This document shows, in pieces, positions 1-7,733 of a DNA stretch of 64,000 nucleotides. Under the pieces are notes generated by a model, which worked only from the letters and a program-made list of their open reading frames with translations, was not told the origin of the DNA and ran no database searches. Positions within the stretch are counted from its first letter, which is position 1. Every line of letters begins with the position of its first letter. The translations under genes were made by a program, and so were the position numbers. The stretch spans positions 1 to 64,000 of the forward strand of contig NZ_WLCM01000010.1 in the NCBI RefSeq assembly GCF_013317235.1, written 5' to 3'. The DNA is from Leisingera sp. ANG59 (lineage in GTDB: Bacteria > Pseudomonadota > Alphaproteobacteria > Rhodobacterales > Rhodobacteraceae).

Positions 1-107
1 TAGGACAGGTTGTCGTCGTTGCTCACGATGGCTTCGAGAAGTCCAGGATCCTCGCGCAGCAGGCTGGCGACATGGGCGATGGAGCAGACGTAGGTCGTCG
101 CTGCCAT
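1..107 (-). CDS. IS66-associated accessory ORF (partial, runs off the window)
   Basis: The first 35 codons of a small protein read leftward (begins MAATTYVCSIAHVASLL). Its ATG overlaps the TGA of the transposase gene (ATGA), so it is translationally coupled as a fourth gene of the element. Many alphaproteobacterial IS66 elements carry a short downstream ORF of this kind; I recognise the N-terminal pattern (YVCSIAHVA.LL.ED, followed by IVSNDDNLS) but know of no function. The C-terminus lies outside the window. Confidence 0.55.
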   Translation of the reverse strand, partial: MAATTYVCSIAHVASLLREDPGLLEAIVSNDDNLS

Positions 108-1750
108 CACGCAGCCTCGCTGCGTTTCTGATCTGCTGGCTTCCAGTTCCAAGGGAGCAATTCGGCCAGCCGGTTGACCATGTGATCGTGGATACGGTCC
201 AAGACATCTGCGAGGTAGGCCTGCGGATCGAGGCCGTTCATCTTTGCCGTCTCGATGACGGTCATGGCGCGGGCGAGCGTTTCACCGCCGGTATCCGAAC
301 CCGCGAATAGCCAGTTCCGCCTTCCAACGCCAATGGGCCGCAGCGCGCGCTCGGCGGGATTGTTGTCGATGGCCACGCGCCCGTCCTCCAGAAACAGCGT
401 GAATGAAGCCCAGCGGCTCAGCCCGTAGCGGAACGCTTTGGCCAGATCACTCTTACCGGGAATACGGGTGAGCTGCCTTTCGGCCCAGTCCCGGAACGCA
501 TCAACCTTGGGCTTGCTTTCCTTTTGGCGCACGGCCAGCCGCAGTTCGGCAGGCTTGCCGCTGATTTCCCGTTCGATGTCGTAGAGCTTGCCGATACGGT
601 CGAGCGCCTCGCGCGCGATTGCGGATTTCGTCGCGGTCCAGACATCGTGAAAGTCGCGGCGAAGATGCGCCCAGCACGCGGCCTCCCGGAACTGGCTCTT
701 GCCGTCCAGGTCCGCGGCATAGAGCTTGGCATACCCCTTGTAGCCATCAGCCTGGAGAATGCCGCTGGTCTCGCCAAGATGGGCGAGGACATGCTCTTCC
801 TTCCAGTCCGGGGCAAAGTGATAGACCGCACCGGGCGGGGCCGTGCCCGCCCATGGGCGCTGATCCCGGACATAGGCCCAGATTCGGCCTTTCTTGACGC
901 CCTTTCCGAGCCCCTTGTCGCGGCGGCCGCGATCGAGAACCCGGATGGGTGTGTCATCTGCGTGCAGAAGATTGCTGGCCATAATCTCAGCCTCGATCTT
1001 CTCGATCAGCGGCGCCAGCGTCTTCATTGCCCCGCCGCACCAATCGACCAGGGTCGTGTCCGGGATGTCTGCCCCCATGCGGGCGAAGATCTCGTTCTGA
1101 CGATACAACGGCACGTGGTCGTCGAACTTCGAGGTCAGCACATAAGCCAGAAGGTTCGGGCCCGCCATGCTCCGTGGGATCGGACGGCTGGGTGCCGGGC
1201 TTTGAACCATACGCTCGCAGCGCCGGCAGGATTTCTTGATACGCGCGATCTCGATGACCTTCAGCTGGGCTGCAATCATGTCGATCAGCTCGCTGACATC
1301 CTCCCCGACCACACGCAGATCACCCCCGCAATCCGGGCAACTGTCGCCGGGGTCAAGCTCGCGGCGTTCGCGCGGCGTGTCCTGCGACACCTTCGGACGA
1401 CGGCGCCTCGACTCCCGCGGTTCGGCTGGTTCCGGGGGCTGGTTGTCCGTCTCCGGCTCATCGTCGCCATCCGGCGGCAGTTCATCCGCCTCGGCGAGCG
1501 CAACCTGCAGGTCCTCCAGCGCCAGTTCCAGTTGCTCGATCTCCCGCTCGATCTTTTCCGAACTGGAGCCGAATTTCTGCTTCTGCAATCTGGCAATCCG
1601 GACGCGTAGCGCCTGAACCAGCAGATCATGCGCCCGCAAACTGGCGGACATCTTCTGGTTTTCCGCCTGCAACGCGGCGATCATCGCCTTCAGAACGGCG
1701 GGATCATTGGGGAGAGGCATGGCTTCTGCGGACATGGCCGTGGATACCAT
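107..1750 (-). CDS. tnpC: IS66 family transposase TnpC (DDE)
   Basis: DDE transposase of 547 aa that catalyses cutting and joining of the element. Visible parts in order are an N-terminal leucine-rich coiled-coil region, a CPDCGG...CRRCER zinc-binding segment, and the catalytic core with Asp in LHADDTPIRV, Asp in ILQADGYKGY and Glu in VAIDNNPAERALRPI. The reading frame is open upstream to 1828, which would overlap the tnpB stop. The ATG at 1750 is preferred, although GGAGG lies only 1 nt before it and 16 nt before the next ATG at 1735, so the true start is uncertain between these. The stop overlaps the next ORF (ATGA). Confidence 0.93.
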   Translation of the reverse strand: MVSTAMSAEAMPLPNDPAVLKAMIAALQAENQKMSASLRAHDLLVQALRVRIARLQKQKFGSSSEKIEREIEQLELALEDLQVALAEADELPPDGDDEPETDNQPPEPAEPRESRRRRPKVSQDTPRERRELDPGDSCPDCGGDLRVVGEDVSELIDMIAAQLKVIEIARIKKSCRRCERMVQSPAPSRPIPRSMAGPNLLAYVLTSKFDDHVPLYRQNEIFARMGADIPDTTLVDWCGGAMKTLAPLIEKIEAEIMASNLLHADDTPIRVLDRGRRDKGLGKGVKKGRIWAYVRDQRPWAGTAPPGAVYHFAPDWKEEHVLAHLGETSGILQADGYKGYAKLYAADLDGKSQFREAACWAHLRRDFHDVWTATKSAIAREALDRIGKLYDIEREISGKPAELRLAVRQKESKPKVDAFRDWAERQLTRIPGKSDLAKAFRYGLSRWASFTLFLEDGRVAIDNNPAERALRPIGVGRRNWLFAGSDTGGETLARAMTVIETAKMNGLDPQAYLADVLDRIHDHMVNRLAELLPWNWKPADQKRSEAA

Positions 1751-1797
1751 ACCTCCAGTCCAGGCACCATAAAAACAAGAGATTTCAGGGGGATAAA

Positions 1798-2145
1798 TCA
1801 GCCTGTCCGGGCTGGTGGCGCGCCCCAATCCGGCCTGCGCCAGTCGATCCCCTCCCAGAGCATGGCCAACTGAGCGGGGGTCAGGCGCACGCTGCCATCA
1901 GCTGCCGCGGGCCATGGGAAACGCCCTTTCTCGAGGACTTTGTAATACAGGCAAAAGCCCTGGCCATCCCAGTACAAAAGTTTCACCCTGTCGCCGCGGC
2001 GCCCACGAAACGCGAACACGGCACCGTTTGACGGCCTCTGCCGCAAGATATCCTGCGCGATGGCCGACAGGCCCGCGATGCCCTTGCGCATATCAGTGTG
2101 ACCGCAGGCCAGGTAAACGCGAACGCCGGTGCCTGGGCCGATCAT
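1798..2145 (-). CDS. tnpB: IS66 family accessory protein TnpB (Orf2)
   Basis: Protein of 115 aa with the family core VYLACGHTDMRKGIAGLSAI followed by VFAFRGRRGDRVKLLYWDGQGFCLYYKVLEKGRFPWP. TnpB is required with TnpA and TnpC for IS66 transposition, but its biochemical role is unsettled. Its ATG overlaps the end of tnpA (4-nt overlap), indicating coupled translation. Length is normal for the family (about 115 aa). Confidence 0.94.
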   Translation of the reverse strand: MIGPGTGVRVYLACGHTDMRKGIAGLSAIAQDILRQRPSNGAVFAFRGRRGDRVKLLYWDGQGFCLYYKVLEKGRFPWPAAADGSVRLTPAQLAMLWEGIDWRRPDWGAPPARTG

Positions 2146-2534
2146 GCTGCCTCCACCGCTTGGATCAAACGGGTCAGAACCGCCGGCTCCAAATGGGCAT
2201 CAACCCGCAAGCTGCGGCCATTGCGCAAGACAACCTCAATCAACGCCAAGCTCGCTTCAGGGGCGCACGCTTCCGGCGGCGACGTAATATCGACGGGCAG
2301 GAATAGCGTCGCGTCGTCTGGCGTCAGAAGCCCCTTCCTCCTCAGCTCGTATCGCCAGGCATAGATCTGCTGCCGCCTGATCTCGTGGCGCTGTGCGACC
2401 TGCGACACGGTCGCGCCGTTCTCCCCGACCGAAAGCACAATCGCCAACTTCTCGTCGTCACTCCAGCGGCGCCGACGCTCCAAGCCAAGAATTTCGCCCC
2501 GCACAGCTGCCTCCCTCCCTGTAGGAGACGTCAT
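2142..2534 (-). CDS. tnpA: IS66 family accessory protein TnpA
   Basis: Protein of 130 aa with an N-terminal helix-turn-helix (about residues 20-60: RRRWSDDEKLAIVLSVGENG, then TVSQVAQRHEIRRQQIYAWR), the usual layout of IS66 TnpA. First gene of the element's operon. The start codon lies inside a near-perfect 34-bp palindrome (2525-2558), so its expression is probably controlled there. Confidence 0.92.
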   Translation of the reverse strand: MTSPTGREAAVRGEILGLERRRRWSDDEKLAIVLSVGENGATVSQVAQRHEIRRQQIYAWRYELRRKGLLTPDDATLFLPVDITSPPEACAPEASLALIEVVLRNGRSLRVDAHLEPAVLTRLIQAVEAA

Positions 2535-2607
2535 TAAAGACGTCTTTATGGACGTCTCTTAGCAATCTCCGGCACACACGAGCAGGCGGTTCAAATCGGG
2601 CGGTTAC
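2363..2607. repeat. 245-bp direct repeat, copy 1 (right end of the complete IS66)
   Basis: This stretch, the tnpA 5' part plus the IS right end, is repeated base for base as far as I can read at 2609-2853, with one base (2608) between the copies, a period of 246 bp. Confidence 0.92.
2525..2558. promoter_or_regulatory. 34-bp palindrome over the tnpA start (candidate operator)
   Basis: Near-perfect palindrome containing three GACGTC hexamers at roughly 12-bp spacing. The outer arms GAGACGTC and GACGTCTC and the central AAAGACGTCTTT are self-complementary. The tnpA ATG (complement of 2532-2534) sits in it. An identical copy lies at 2771-2804. It could bind an HTH protein such as TnpA or fold in the mRNA leader; both are inference. 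Confidence 0.5.
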
Positions 2608-2780
2608 CAGATCTGCTGCCGCCTGATCTCGTGGCGCTGTGCGACCTGCGACACGGTCGCGCCGTTCTCCCCGACCGAAAGCACAATCGCCAACTTCTCG
2701 TCGTCACTCCAGCGGCGCCGACGCTCCAAGCCAAGAATTTCGCCCCGCACAGCTGCCTCCCTCCCTGTAGGAGACGTCAT
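2604..2780 (-). pseudogene. Truncated second copy of IS66 tnpA (58 codons)
   Basis: The orphan IS end retains the tnpA start and its palindrome, and the frame continues for 57 TnpA residues, then one Trp and a TAA that is formed by the terminal repeat of the neighbouring complete element (2604-2606). The product would keep the helix-turn-helix region and nothing else. Whether it is expressed is unknown. Confidence 0.75.
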
Positions 2781-2853
2781 TAAAGACGTCTTTATGGACG
2801 TCTCTTAGCAATCTCCGGCACACACGAGCAGGCGGTTCAAATCGGGCGGTTAC
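2609..2853. repeat. 245-bp direct repeat, copy 2 (orphan IS66 right end)
   Basis: Second copy of the IS right end, starting inside tnpA and ending at the terminal GTAAC (minus strand) at 2853, directly against the interrupted mechanosensitive channel gene. The simplest reading is that a complete IS66 inserted into an older identical copy, leaving this terminal piece. The base at 2608 is c while the equivalent position in copy 1 (2362) is t, so the expected target duplication is not perfect on this side. Confidence 0.92.
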
Positions 2854-3391
2854 GCCGGGTCCATATTCCGATCCGCGTGGTTAGCAGCCAGCCGCCCGCC
2901 GCGACCACCAAAAATGCCGTCAGCGCCACAAGAAAAATAGGACCGTTTGCCAGCAGGTTACGTGTTCTTGCTGCGATCCGTTCCATCGCCGGGGCCAGCC
3001 GTTCCTCCAAAGTTCCGCTGATCTCGGTTTCGTTTTCGATCGCAACCACGCCCTCAACCCGGTTGATGATCTGGTTCAGCCGGTCCTGCGCCGCATTGTC
3101 GATCACTTGTCCGGTAATCCTGACGACACCCTCGGAGACGGACACGTCCACGGCGGCGAAACCATCAATCTGCGCCAGCAGCTTTTCGATCCGGTTGAGG
3201 ATCTCACTATCGCGCACAGCCTCGGCGCCAACTTCGATCTGGCCGTCTGTCTGAACCGTACCGTCTGCGGATTGCGCCAGGCTGCCCGACGCAGTGAAAG
3301 AAAGCACCGCGGCTGCCGTCACCCCCAGAACCTTACGCAATAGAACGCGGCTTGCATTCGCGGACCTCTTAACTCCCCCATTCAGCCTCAA
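2837..3391 (-). pseudogene. BON-domain MscS-type mechanosensitive channel, truncated by IS66
   Basis: The surviving 184 codons give a signal peptide (cleavage near SLAQS), a BON domain (about residues 55-125) and one transmembrane helix (IFLVALTAFLVVAAGGWLL). This is how Rhodobacteraceae BON-MscS channels begin; the remaining helices and the MscS beta domain are missing. The gene is cut at 2853/2854: the last residues (NRPI) and the TGA are read from the IS end. The start is a TTG at 3391 preceded by GAGGAGGAAG. Assignment to the MscS family is from memory of full-length homologs, so it is inference. Confidence 0.75.
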
Positions 3392-3778
3392 CTCGACTTC
3401 CTCCTCAGAGCAATTGCGGCGTTAAAATACACGGCCTGTTCCGCGACCAATACCCCGGTGGATCCGACGGAGCATTACTTAAAGCAGAACAGCGGGGCCG
3501 AACTCGCAGAGTGATACATCACTGCGCCACTGAGAAGGTCCGCGGAGGGATCCTTGCAGCTGTCCGCCTCGGCTCGCTCATCGGTTTTTCTGAAGTATTG
3601 CTGCGCTCCTCGCCGGGGCTAATTAATCTGCGACAACTAAAACGCCAAGGAAGAAGGCCAGAGAAAGAGCCCGGAAACGACAAAAGCTCCTTCCTGCCTG
3701 CGGTCTAAAGTTGGAGGTATTACTTTGAAAGTAAACAGAAAAACCGAATGGTGAAACAACGACTCCTGTTCCGCAAAC

Positions 3779-3802
3779 CAGCTCTGACAGAGCTGTAATT
3801 TT
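3779..3802 (+). terminator. Rho-independent terminator in an otherwise gene-free stretch
   Basis: CAGCTCT-GAC-AGAGCTG stem followed by TAATTTTTTT. It lies in the roughly 500-bp gap 3392-3889, which is less GC-rich than its surroundings and holds no protein gene I can support. A GGAGG at about 3712 precedes a 9-codon TTG frame ending at about 3753, which might be a leader or nothing. Confidence 0.55.
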
Positions 3803-3889
3803 TTTGAGTAACTGCACACTAGTATGTCACAGTTTAATGCGGTTCTGCTATTCAAGTGGCATGGCTCCTTCATCACTTAAGGAGACCTT

Positions 3890-4255
3890 ATGGGCACTGA
3901 ACCTAGTAGTGCGGACGCACCTATTCTAATTCTGACCGAAAACACGTTCGAGGCCCTCGACATCAACGACTACTTGATGCGCCGGGGACTGGACAACATT
4001 GTCAGCGAAACCAAGATCGAGCATTGCGATACATTCCTGGATGACAGCACGCCGCCTCCACGGCTGGTGTTCTTCGCATTCTCCCTCGGCGTTCCTGCGG
4101 CCCGGAACTGGATTCTTGCCGCGCGTGACAGGGTGTGGCGCATCATTCTGATAAACGGGAAAACCACAGACCCGGATGTGAAGGGGTTGCCAATGCTGAC
4201 CAGGCCATTCGCGACCGCGCATCTGGACGCAGTCATGAACCAAATCGGGGAATAG
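3890..4255 (+). CDS. Degenerate response-regulator receiver-like protein
   Basis: Stand-alone 121-aa protein whose pattern follows a receiver fold: a beta-1 strand (APILILTENTFEALDINDYL), a beta-3 strand (RLVFFAFSL), a beta-4 strand (WRIILING), and an LTRPF motif where active receivers have KPF. The phosphoacceptor Asp expected at the end of beta-3 is absent, so it is probably a pseudo-receiver working by protein contact. AAGGAG 7 nt before the ATG supports the start. It stands alone between a gene-free region and a convergent HNH gene. Partner unknown. Confidence 0.6.
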   Translation: MGTEPSSADAPILILTENTFEALDINDYLMRRGLDNIVSETKIEHCDTFLDDSTPPPRLVFFAFSLGVPAARNWILAARDRVWRIILINGKTTDPDVKGLPMLTRPFATAHLDAVMNQIGE

Positions 4256-4290
4256 CCACTGCTGGCCTCATCACGCACGGCAAAAACAAC

Positions 4291-4314
4291 TGAAAAGGCG
4301 TCATGGCCTTTTCA
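4291..4314. terminator. Hairpin between convergent genes
   Basis: Perfect 9-bp inverted repeat TGAAAAGGC / GCCTTTTCA with a 6-nt loop, 36 nt after the pseudo-receiver gene. There is no clear U-tract on either strand, so it is a weak terminator candidate. Confidence 0.35.
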
Positions 4315-4388
4315 GACCATTCCCTAGGCGCGTACTGCAGATTTCCTTGAAGGTTTTTCAGAAACAGGAGTTCCCCCTGCTCCTATTT

Positions 4389-4973
4389 TCAGGCGTCCAA
4401 TTCGGTATCCCAGTACAGGAAGTCCATCCAGCTTTCATGCAGGTGGTTCGGCGGGAACTTGCGCCCGGTATTCCGCAACTCCTCCGCTCCGGGCCGGCGC
4501 GGCGGCTTGCGCAGCGACATCCCGGCCCGGTGCAGAGATTTTGACCCCTTTTTGAGGTTGCAAGGGCTGCAGGCCGCAACAACATTTTCCCAGCTGGTCA
4601 CCCCGCCGGCCGCCCGCGGCACTACGTGGTCAAACGTCAGTTCACCCTTGCTGCCGCAATACTGGCAGCAGAATTCATCCCTCAGAAACAAATTAAAGCG
4701 CGTGAAGGCCACGCGCTTTTGAGGTTTTACGTAATCTTTCAGAACTACCACAGACGGTATTCGGATCTCTGTACTCGGACTGTGCACCACCTCGTCATAT
4801 TCGGCCACAATGGCCACCCGATCGAGCCAGGCCGCCTTGACCGCGTCCTGCCAGGACCATAGTGACAGCGGATAGTATGAAAGCGGCCGGTAGTCCGCAT
4901 TCAAAACCAATGCCGGGTGCTGTTTCAGCGCCCCCGGAGATCTGACAAACTCTGCCCTGAAATCGCCATCCAT
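4389..4973 (-). CDS. HNH endonuclease family protein
   Basis: Protein of 194 aa with a C-terminal HNH module: CQYCG, then FDHVVPRAAGG, SWENVVAAC and SPCNLKKG (about residues 108-152). The two CxxC pairs would hold zinc and the DH...N core the catalytic metal. The N-terminal half (ALVLNADYRPLSYYPLSLW) is typical of a widespread chromosomal HNH family in alphaproteobacteria that is not tied to introns or phage. Substrate unknown. Convergent with the pseudo-receiver gene, divergent from rluE. Confidence 0.85.
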   Translation of the reverse strand: MDGDFRAEFVRSPGALKQHPALVLNADYRPLSYYPLSLWSWQDAVKAAWLDRVAIVAEYDEVVHSPSTEIRIPSVVVLKDYVKPQKRVAFTRFNLFLRDEFCCQYCGSKGELTFDHVVPRAAGGVTSWENVVAACSPCNLKKGSKSLHRAGMSLRKPPRRPGAEELRNTGRKFPPNHLHESWMDFLYWDTELDA

Positions 4974-5138
4974 TTTTGAACGTCTTCCTCGCCCTGATCT
5001 TCCGTTTCCCGGAACCAGAGCGGGGAACCCGCCCCAGCCTGACTTTGACTATATATCGTGGTTGGCACCTGACAAGCCCCAATGATCCACAATATGTCGG
5101 GAGCAAGCTGCGCTGATTCCATAACAGGCCTATGACAG

Positions 5139-5147
5139 TTATCCACA
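5139..5147 (+). promoter_or_regulatory. Consensus DnaA box
   Basis: TTATCCACA matches the DnaA 9-mer exactly and lies 57 bp before the rluE start. A one-mismatch version (TGATCCACA) occurs about 56 bp upstream. Nothing else here looks like an origin. Confidence 0.35.
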
Positions 5148-5203
5148 GGCCGGAACGTGGACAGCCTCTTGCCTTGCCACCCTGGTCCGCCTATTGCCCA
5201 GCC

Positions 5204-5857
5204 ATGACCCGTCTGATCCGCTTCAACAAACCCTTTGACGTGCTACCGCAATTCACCGACCGCGGCAGCCAGGACAACCCGCGGCCAACGCTCAGTCAGT
5301 TTATCGACTGCCCCGGCGTCTATGCTGCCGGCCGTCTCGACCGCGACAGCGAAGGCCTGATGCTGCTGACGGACAATGGCCGCCTTCAGTCCTGGATCAC
5401 CGATCCCAAGCACAAGATGGACAAGACCTACTGGGTCCAGGTGGAGGGCATTCCCAGCGCCGAAGCACTCAGGCTGCTGGCGGAAGGCATTGATCTGAAT
5501 GACGGAAAAACCCGGCCCGCCAAGGTTCAGGTTATCCCGGAGCCGCCCGGTCTTTGGGCGCGCACACCGCCTGTCCGTATGCGCAAGACGATCCCCGATA
5601 GCTGGATCACGCTAACCATCCGTGAAGGACGCAACCGCCAAGTGCGGCGGATGACTGCGGCTGTCGGGCACCCGACCCTGCGGCTGATCCGCTACAGCAT
5701 CGGCGCCTGGACGCTGGACGGGCTGGCACAGGGCGCCTGGGAGGACCTGGAACCGCCCCGCGTGCCCGGCCCGCCCAAGCCGTCTCAGAAACCGCCGCGG
5801 AGGCCCAAGGCCGCATCGCAGCGCCCGGCAAGAGGTGACAGGCCCCGGCGCCGCTGA
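5204..5857 (+). CDS. rluE: 23S rRNA pseudouridine(2457) synthase RluE
   Basis: RsuA/RluB/E/F-type pseudouridine synthase of 217 aa, which isomerises a uridine in the peptidyl-transferase region of 23S rRNA. The catalytic motif [17 protein letters not shown] (about residues 45-61) holds the active Asp. No N-terminal S4 domain is present, which fits RluE rather than RsuA or RluB. The tail after about residue 185 is Pro/Arg/Lys-rich and probably unstructured. The start at [12 protein letters not shown] was chosen because the upstream in-frame sequence has no family similarity. Confidence 0.88.
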   Translation: MTRLIRFNKPFDVLPQFTDRGSQDNPRPTLSQFIDCPGVYAAGRLDRDSEGLMLLTDNGRLQSWITDPKHKMDKTYWVQVEGIPSAEALRLLAEGIDLNDGKTRPAKVQVIPEPPGLWARTPPVRMRKTIPDSWITLTIREGRNRQVRRMTAAVGHPTLRLIRYSIGAWTLDGLAQGAWEDLEPPRVPGPPKPSQKPPRRPKAASQRPARGDRPRRR

Positions 5858-5869
5858 TAGCCTGCCATC

Positions 5870-6292
5870 ATGCTGCCTCAAGCCCCTTCCCCCGATGCCA
5901 TTCTGGAAGCGTCGCTTTATGTCGACGATCTCGACGCGGCTGAAGAGTTTTACGGCAACCTGCTGGGGCTCGAATGCATCCAGCGGGTGGGCAACCGGCA
6001 TGTGTTCTTTCGGTGCGGCAGTTCTGTCGTGCTGCTGTTCAACGCTGCAGAAACTGTGAAACCTCCCGGCAATCCACGCTTGCCGGTGCCGCCGCATGGT
6101 GCGCATGGGCCTGGGCATCTGTGTTTCACGCAATCCCGCGAGGATCTGCTGCGCATGCGGGCGCGGCTGCTGGCAGCAGACGTGGAGATCGAGGCCGAAT
6201 TTGACTGGCCCAGCGGCGCGCGGTCGGTCTATTTCCGGGACCCGGCAGGCAATTCGCTTGAGATCGCAGAGCCGCATCTGTGGGCCCAGTGA
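5870..6292 (+). CDS. VOC-family (glyoxalase/dioxygenase-like) protein
   Basis: Single-module VOC protein of 140 aa: ASLYVDDLDAAEEFYGNLLG at the N-terminus, GPGHLCFTQSREDLLRMRARL in the middle and RSVYFRDPAGNSLEIAEPHLW at the C-terminus. The Glu of NSLEIAEP is a usual metal ligand in this fold. Starts 12 nt after rluE, so probably co-transcribed. The substrate cannot be read from sequence. Confidence 0.82.
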   Translation: MLPQAPSPDAILEASLYVDDLDAAEEFYGNLLGLECIQRVGNRHVFFRCGSSVVLLFNAAETVKPPGNPRLPVPPHGAHGPGHLCFTQSREDLLRMRARLLAADVEIEAEFDWPSGARSVYFRDPAGNSLEIAEPHLWAQ

Positions 6293-6324
6293 CCCACAGA
6301 TCAGACTTGTTCTAATTCAGCGCT

Positions 6325-6990
6325 TTACAGGCTCAGCTTGTCCCGCATGAAGGCCAGTGCGACACTCAGCCCGTCCGGCGCAATGCCATGAGCGGTGCCC
6401 TTCTGGATATGGGCAAAGACGTCCTGGAAACCGGCCTCCTGAAGTGCTTCCGCGGCTGATGGCAGCGACTGCACCGGCACCACGTCGTCCTGATCGCCAT
6501 GCACCAGCAGAACCGGCATCTTGGAAACCGCTTCATCCTTCAGCAGTTCCGGCGCCAGCAGACGGCCGGAGAACGCAACAACCCCTGCCACTGCATCCTC
6601 GCGCCGCGGCGCCACATGCAGACTCATCATCGTCCCCTGGCTGAACCCGAACAGAACGACCTGCTCTGGCAGCACGTCCTCGTCCACCATGAGCGCATTA
6701 AGGAAGGCGTTCAGATCCTCGACCGCGGCCTGCATCCCGCGCATGCTTTCTTCTTCCGACGAACCGTCAATCCACGGAATCGGAAACCACTGAAATCCAA
6801 ACGGGGCTCCGGCGCAGGCCTCCGGTGCGTCAGGTGCGACAAACAGCGTGTCCGGCAAATGCTCGCCCAGCGGATCCGCCAGGCCCAGCAGGTCCGCGCC
6901 ATTAGCGCCATAGCCATGCAGAAACACCACAACGGAGCGGGTTTCGCCGGAGAGCGGCTCCTTGCGGCCGGCATTCAGTACACGAGTCAT
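6325..6990 (-). CDS. Alpha/beta hydrolase (phospholipase/carboxylesterase family)
   Basis: Small serine hydrolase of 221 aa. FLHGYGANGADLL supplies the oxyanion region, GFSQGTMMSLH is the GxSxG nucleophile elbow, and LVHGDQDDVVPV with TAHGIAPDG carry the Asp and His of the triad. This layout belongs to the YpfH/carboxylesterase-2 family. Its ATG overlaps the TGA of the upstream DNA glycosylase gene (ATGA), so the two are translationally coupled, with no obvious functional link. Confidence 0.85.
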   Translation of the reverse strand: MTRVLNAGRKEPLSGETRSVVVFLHGYGANGADLLGLADPLGEHLPDTLFVAPDAPEACAGAPFGFQWFPIPWIDGSSEEESMRGMQAAVEDLNAFLNALMVDEDVLPEQVVLFGFSQGTMMSLHVAPRREDAVAGVVAFSGRLLAPELLKDEAVSKMPVLLVHGDQDDVVPVQSLPSAAEALQEAGFQDVFAHIQKGTAHGIAPDGLSVALAFMRDKLSL

Positions 6991-7664
6991 CGGATTCCTT
7001 CCCTGTCCTTTACCACCCGGTAATAGGCCCAGAGAATGCGCGCCGCAACCGACCGCCACGGCGACCAGGCCTCGGCGATTTGCCGCATCTCCCGCTCCTT
7101 TGGACGTGCGGGGAGGTCAAACAGAACCCGCGTGGCCTCCTGCAGGGCCAGGTCGCCATGGGCAAACACGTCCGCACGGCCCAGCGAAAACATCGCGTAA
7201 ATCTCCGCTGTCCAGACGCCAATCCCTGGAACCTGAACCAGCGTGGCAATCACCTCCGCATCAGGAGCATTACGCAACGCCTTGAAATCAATGCGCGCCT
7301 CCGCCAGCGCCCGGGCATATCGTATCTTCTGACGGCTAAGGCCGACCGCGCGCAGATCCCCGTCCGTTGCCCACTGAATCTTACGAGGCCCGGTCAGCTT
7401 GGCGTCTTTCATCCGTTTCCAGATCGCATTGGCGGAAGCCACGCTCACCTGCTGGCTGACAATAGCGCTCAGCAGTTCGGCAAACCCCTCTGGCTTGCGC
7501 CGCAACGGCAGCGGACCAGTCAGTTCCAGTGCTCGGGCGAAACGGCTGTCTTGAGCTGCCAGCCATTCGGCACCCTCTATGACACAAGCGCCGCATTGAA
7601 TGATCCGGCCCGCGCCGGGCAGAAACTTCTGCTGATCTGACGCCACGTCACCCCCTTTGGCCAC
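6987..7664 (-). CDS. DNA-3-methyladenine glycosylase II (AlkA-type, HhH-GPD)
   Basis: Base-excision repair enzyme that removes alkylated purines. The helix-hairpin-helix LVQVPGIGVWTAEIY is followed by FAHGDLALQEA, whose Asp is the expected catalytic residue. At 225 aa it is a short AlkA-like form without the E. coli N-terminal domain or the four-Cys Fe-S site of MutY/Nth. ATG at 7664 is used; a GTG at 7646 is possible. First gene of a two-gene unit with the hydrolase. Confidence 0.88.
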   Translation of the reverse strand: MAKGGDVASDQQKFLPGAGRIIQCGACVIEGAEWLAAQDSRFARALELTGPLPLRRKPEGFAELLSAIVSQQVSVASANAIWKRMKDAKLTGPRKIQWATDGDLRAVGLSRQKIRYARALAEARIDFKALRNAPDAEVIATLVQVPGIGVWTAEIYAMFSLGRADVFAHGDLALQEATRVLFDLPARPKEREMRQIAEAWSPWRSVAARILWAYYRVVKDREGIR

Positions 7665-7733
7665 GGCAAAACGGCGGCCCTACAACGCGGCAAGCGCCTT
7701 GCCCCGCCCCCGGTTCACCGCTACGCATCCCAT

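Larger units (their letters stand above)
1..2607 (-). mobile_element. IS66-family insertion sequence, left end outside window
   Basis: The element carries tnpA, tnpB and tnpC in the order and orientation standard for IS66, plus a downstream small ORF. Its right terminus is at 2607, where the minus strand begins GTAACCGCCCGATTTG; IS66 ends characteristically start with GTAA. The left terminal repeat and the 8-bp target duplication cannot be checked because that end is beyond position 1. All three transposition genes are open, so the element looks capable of moving. Confidence 0.85.

Noticed and set aside
3511-3708. 65-codon + strand frame in the gap after the truncated channel gene
   Set aside because: No ribosome site, no family pattern and no conserved context.
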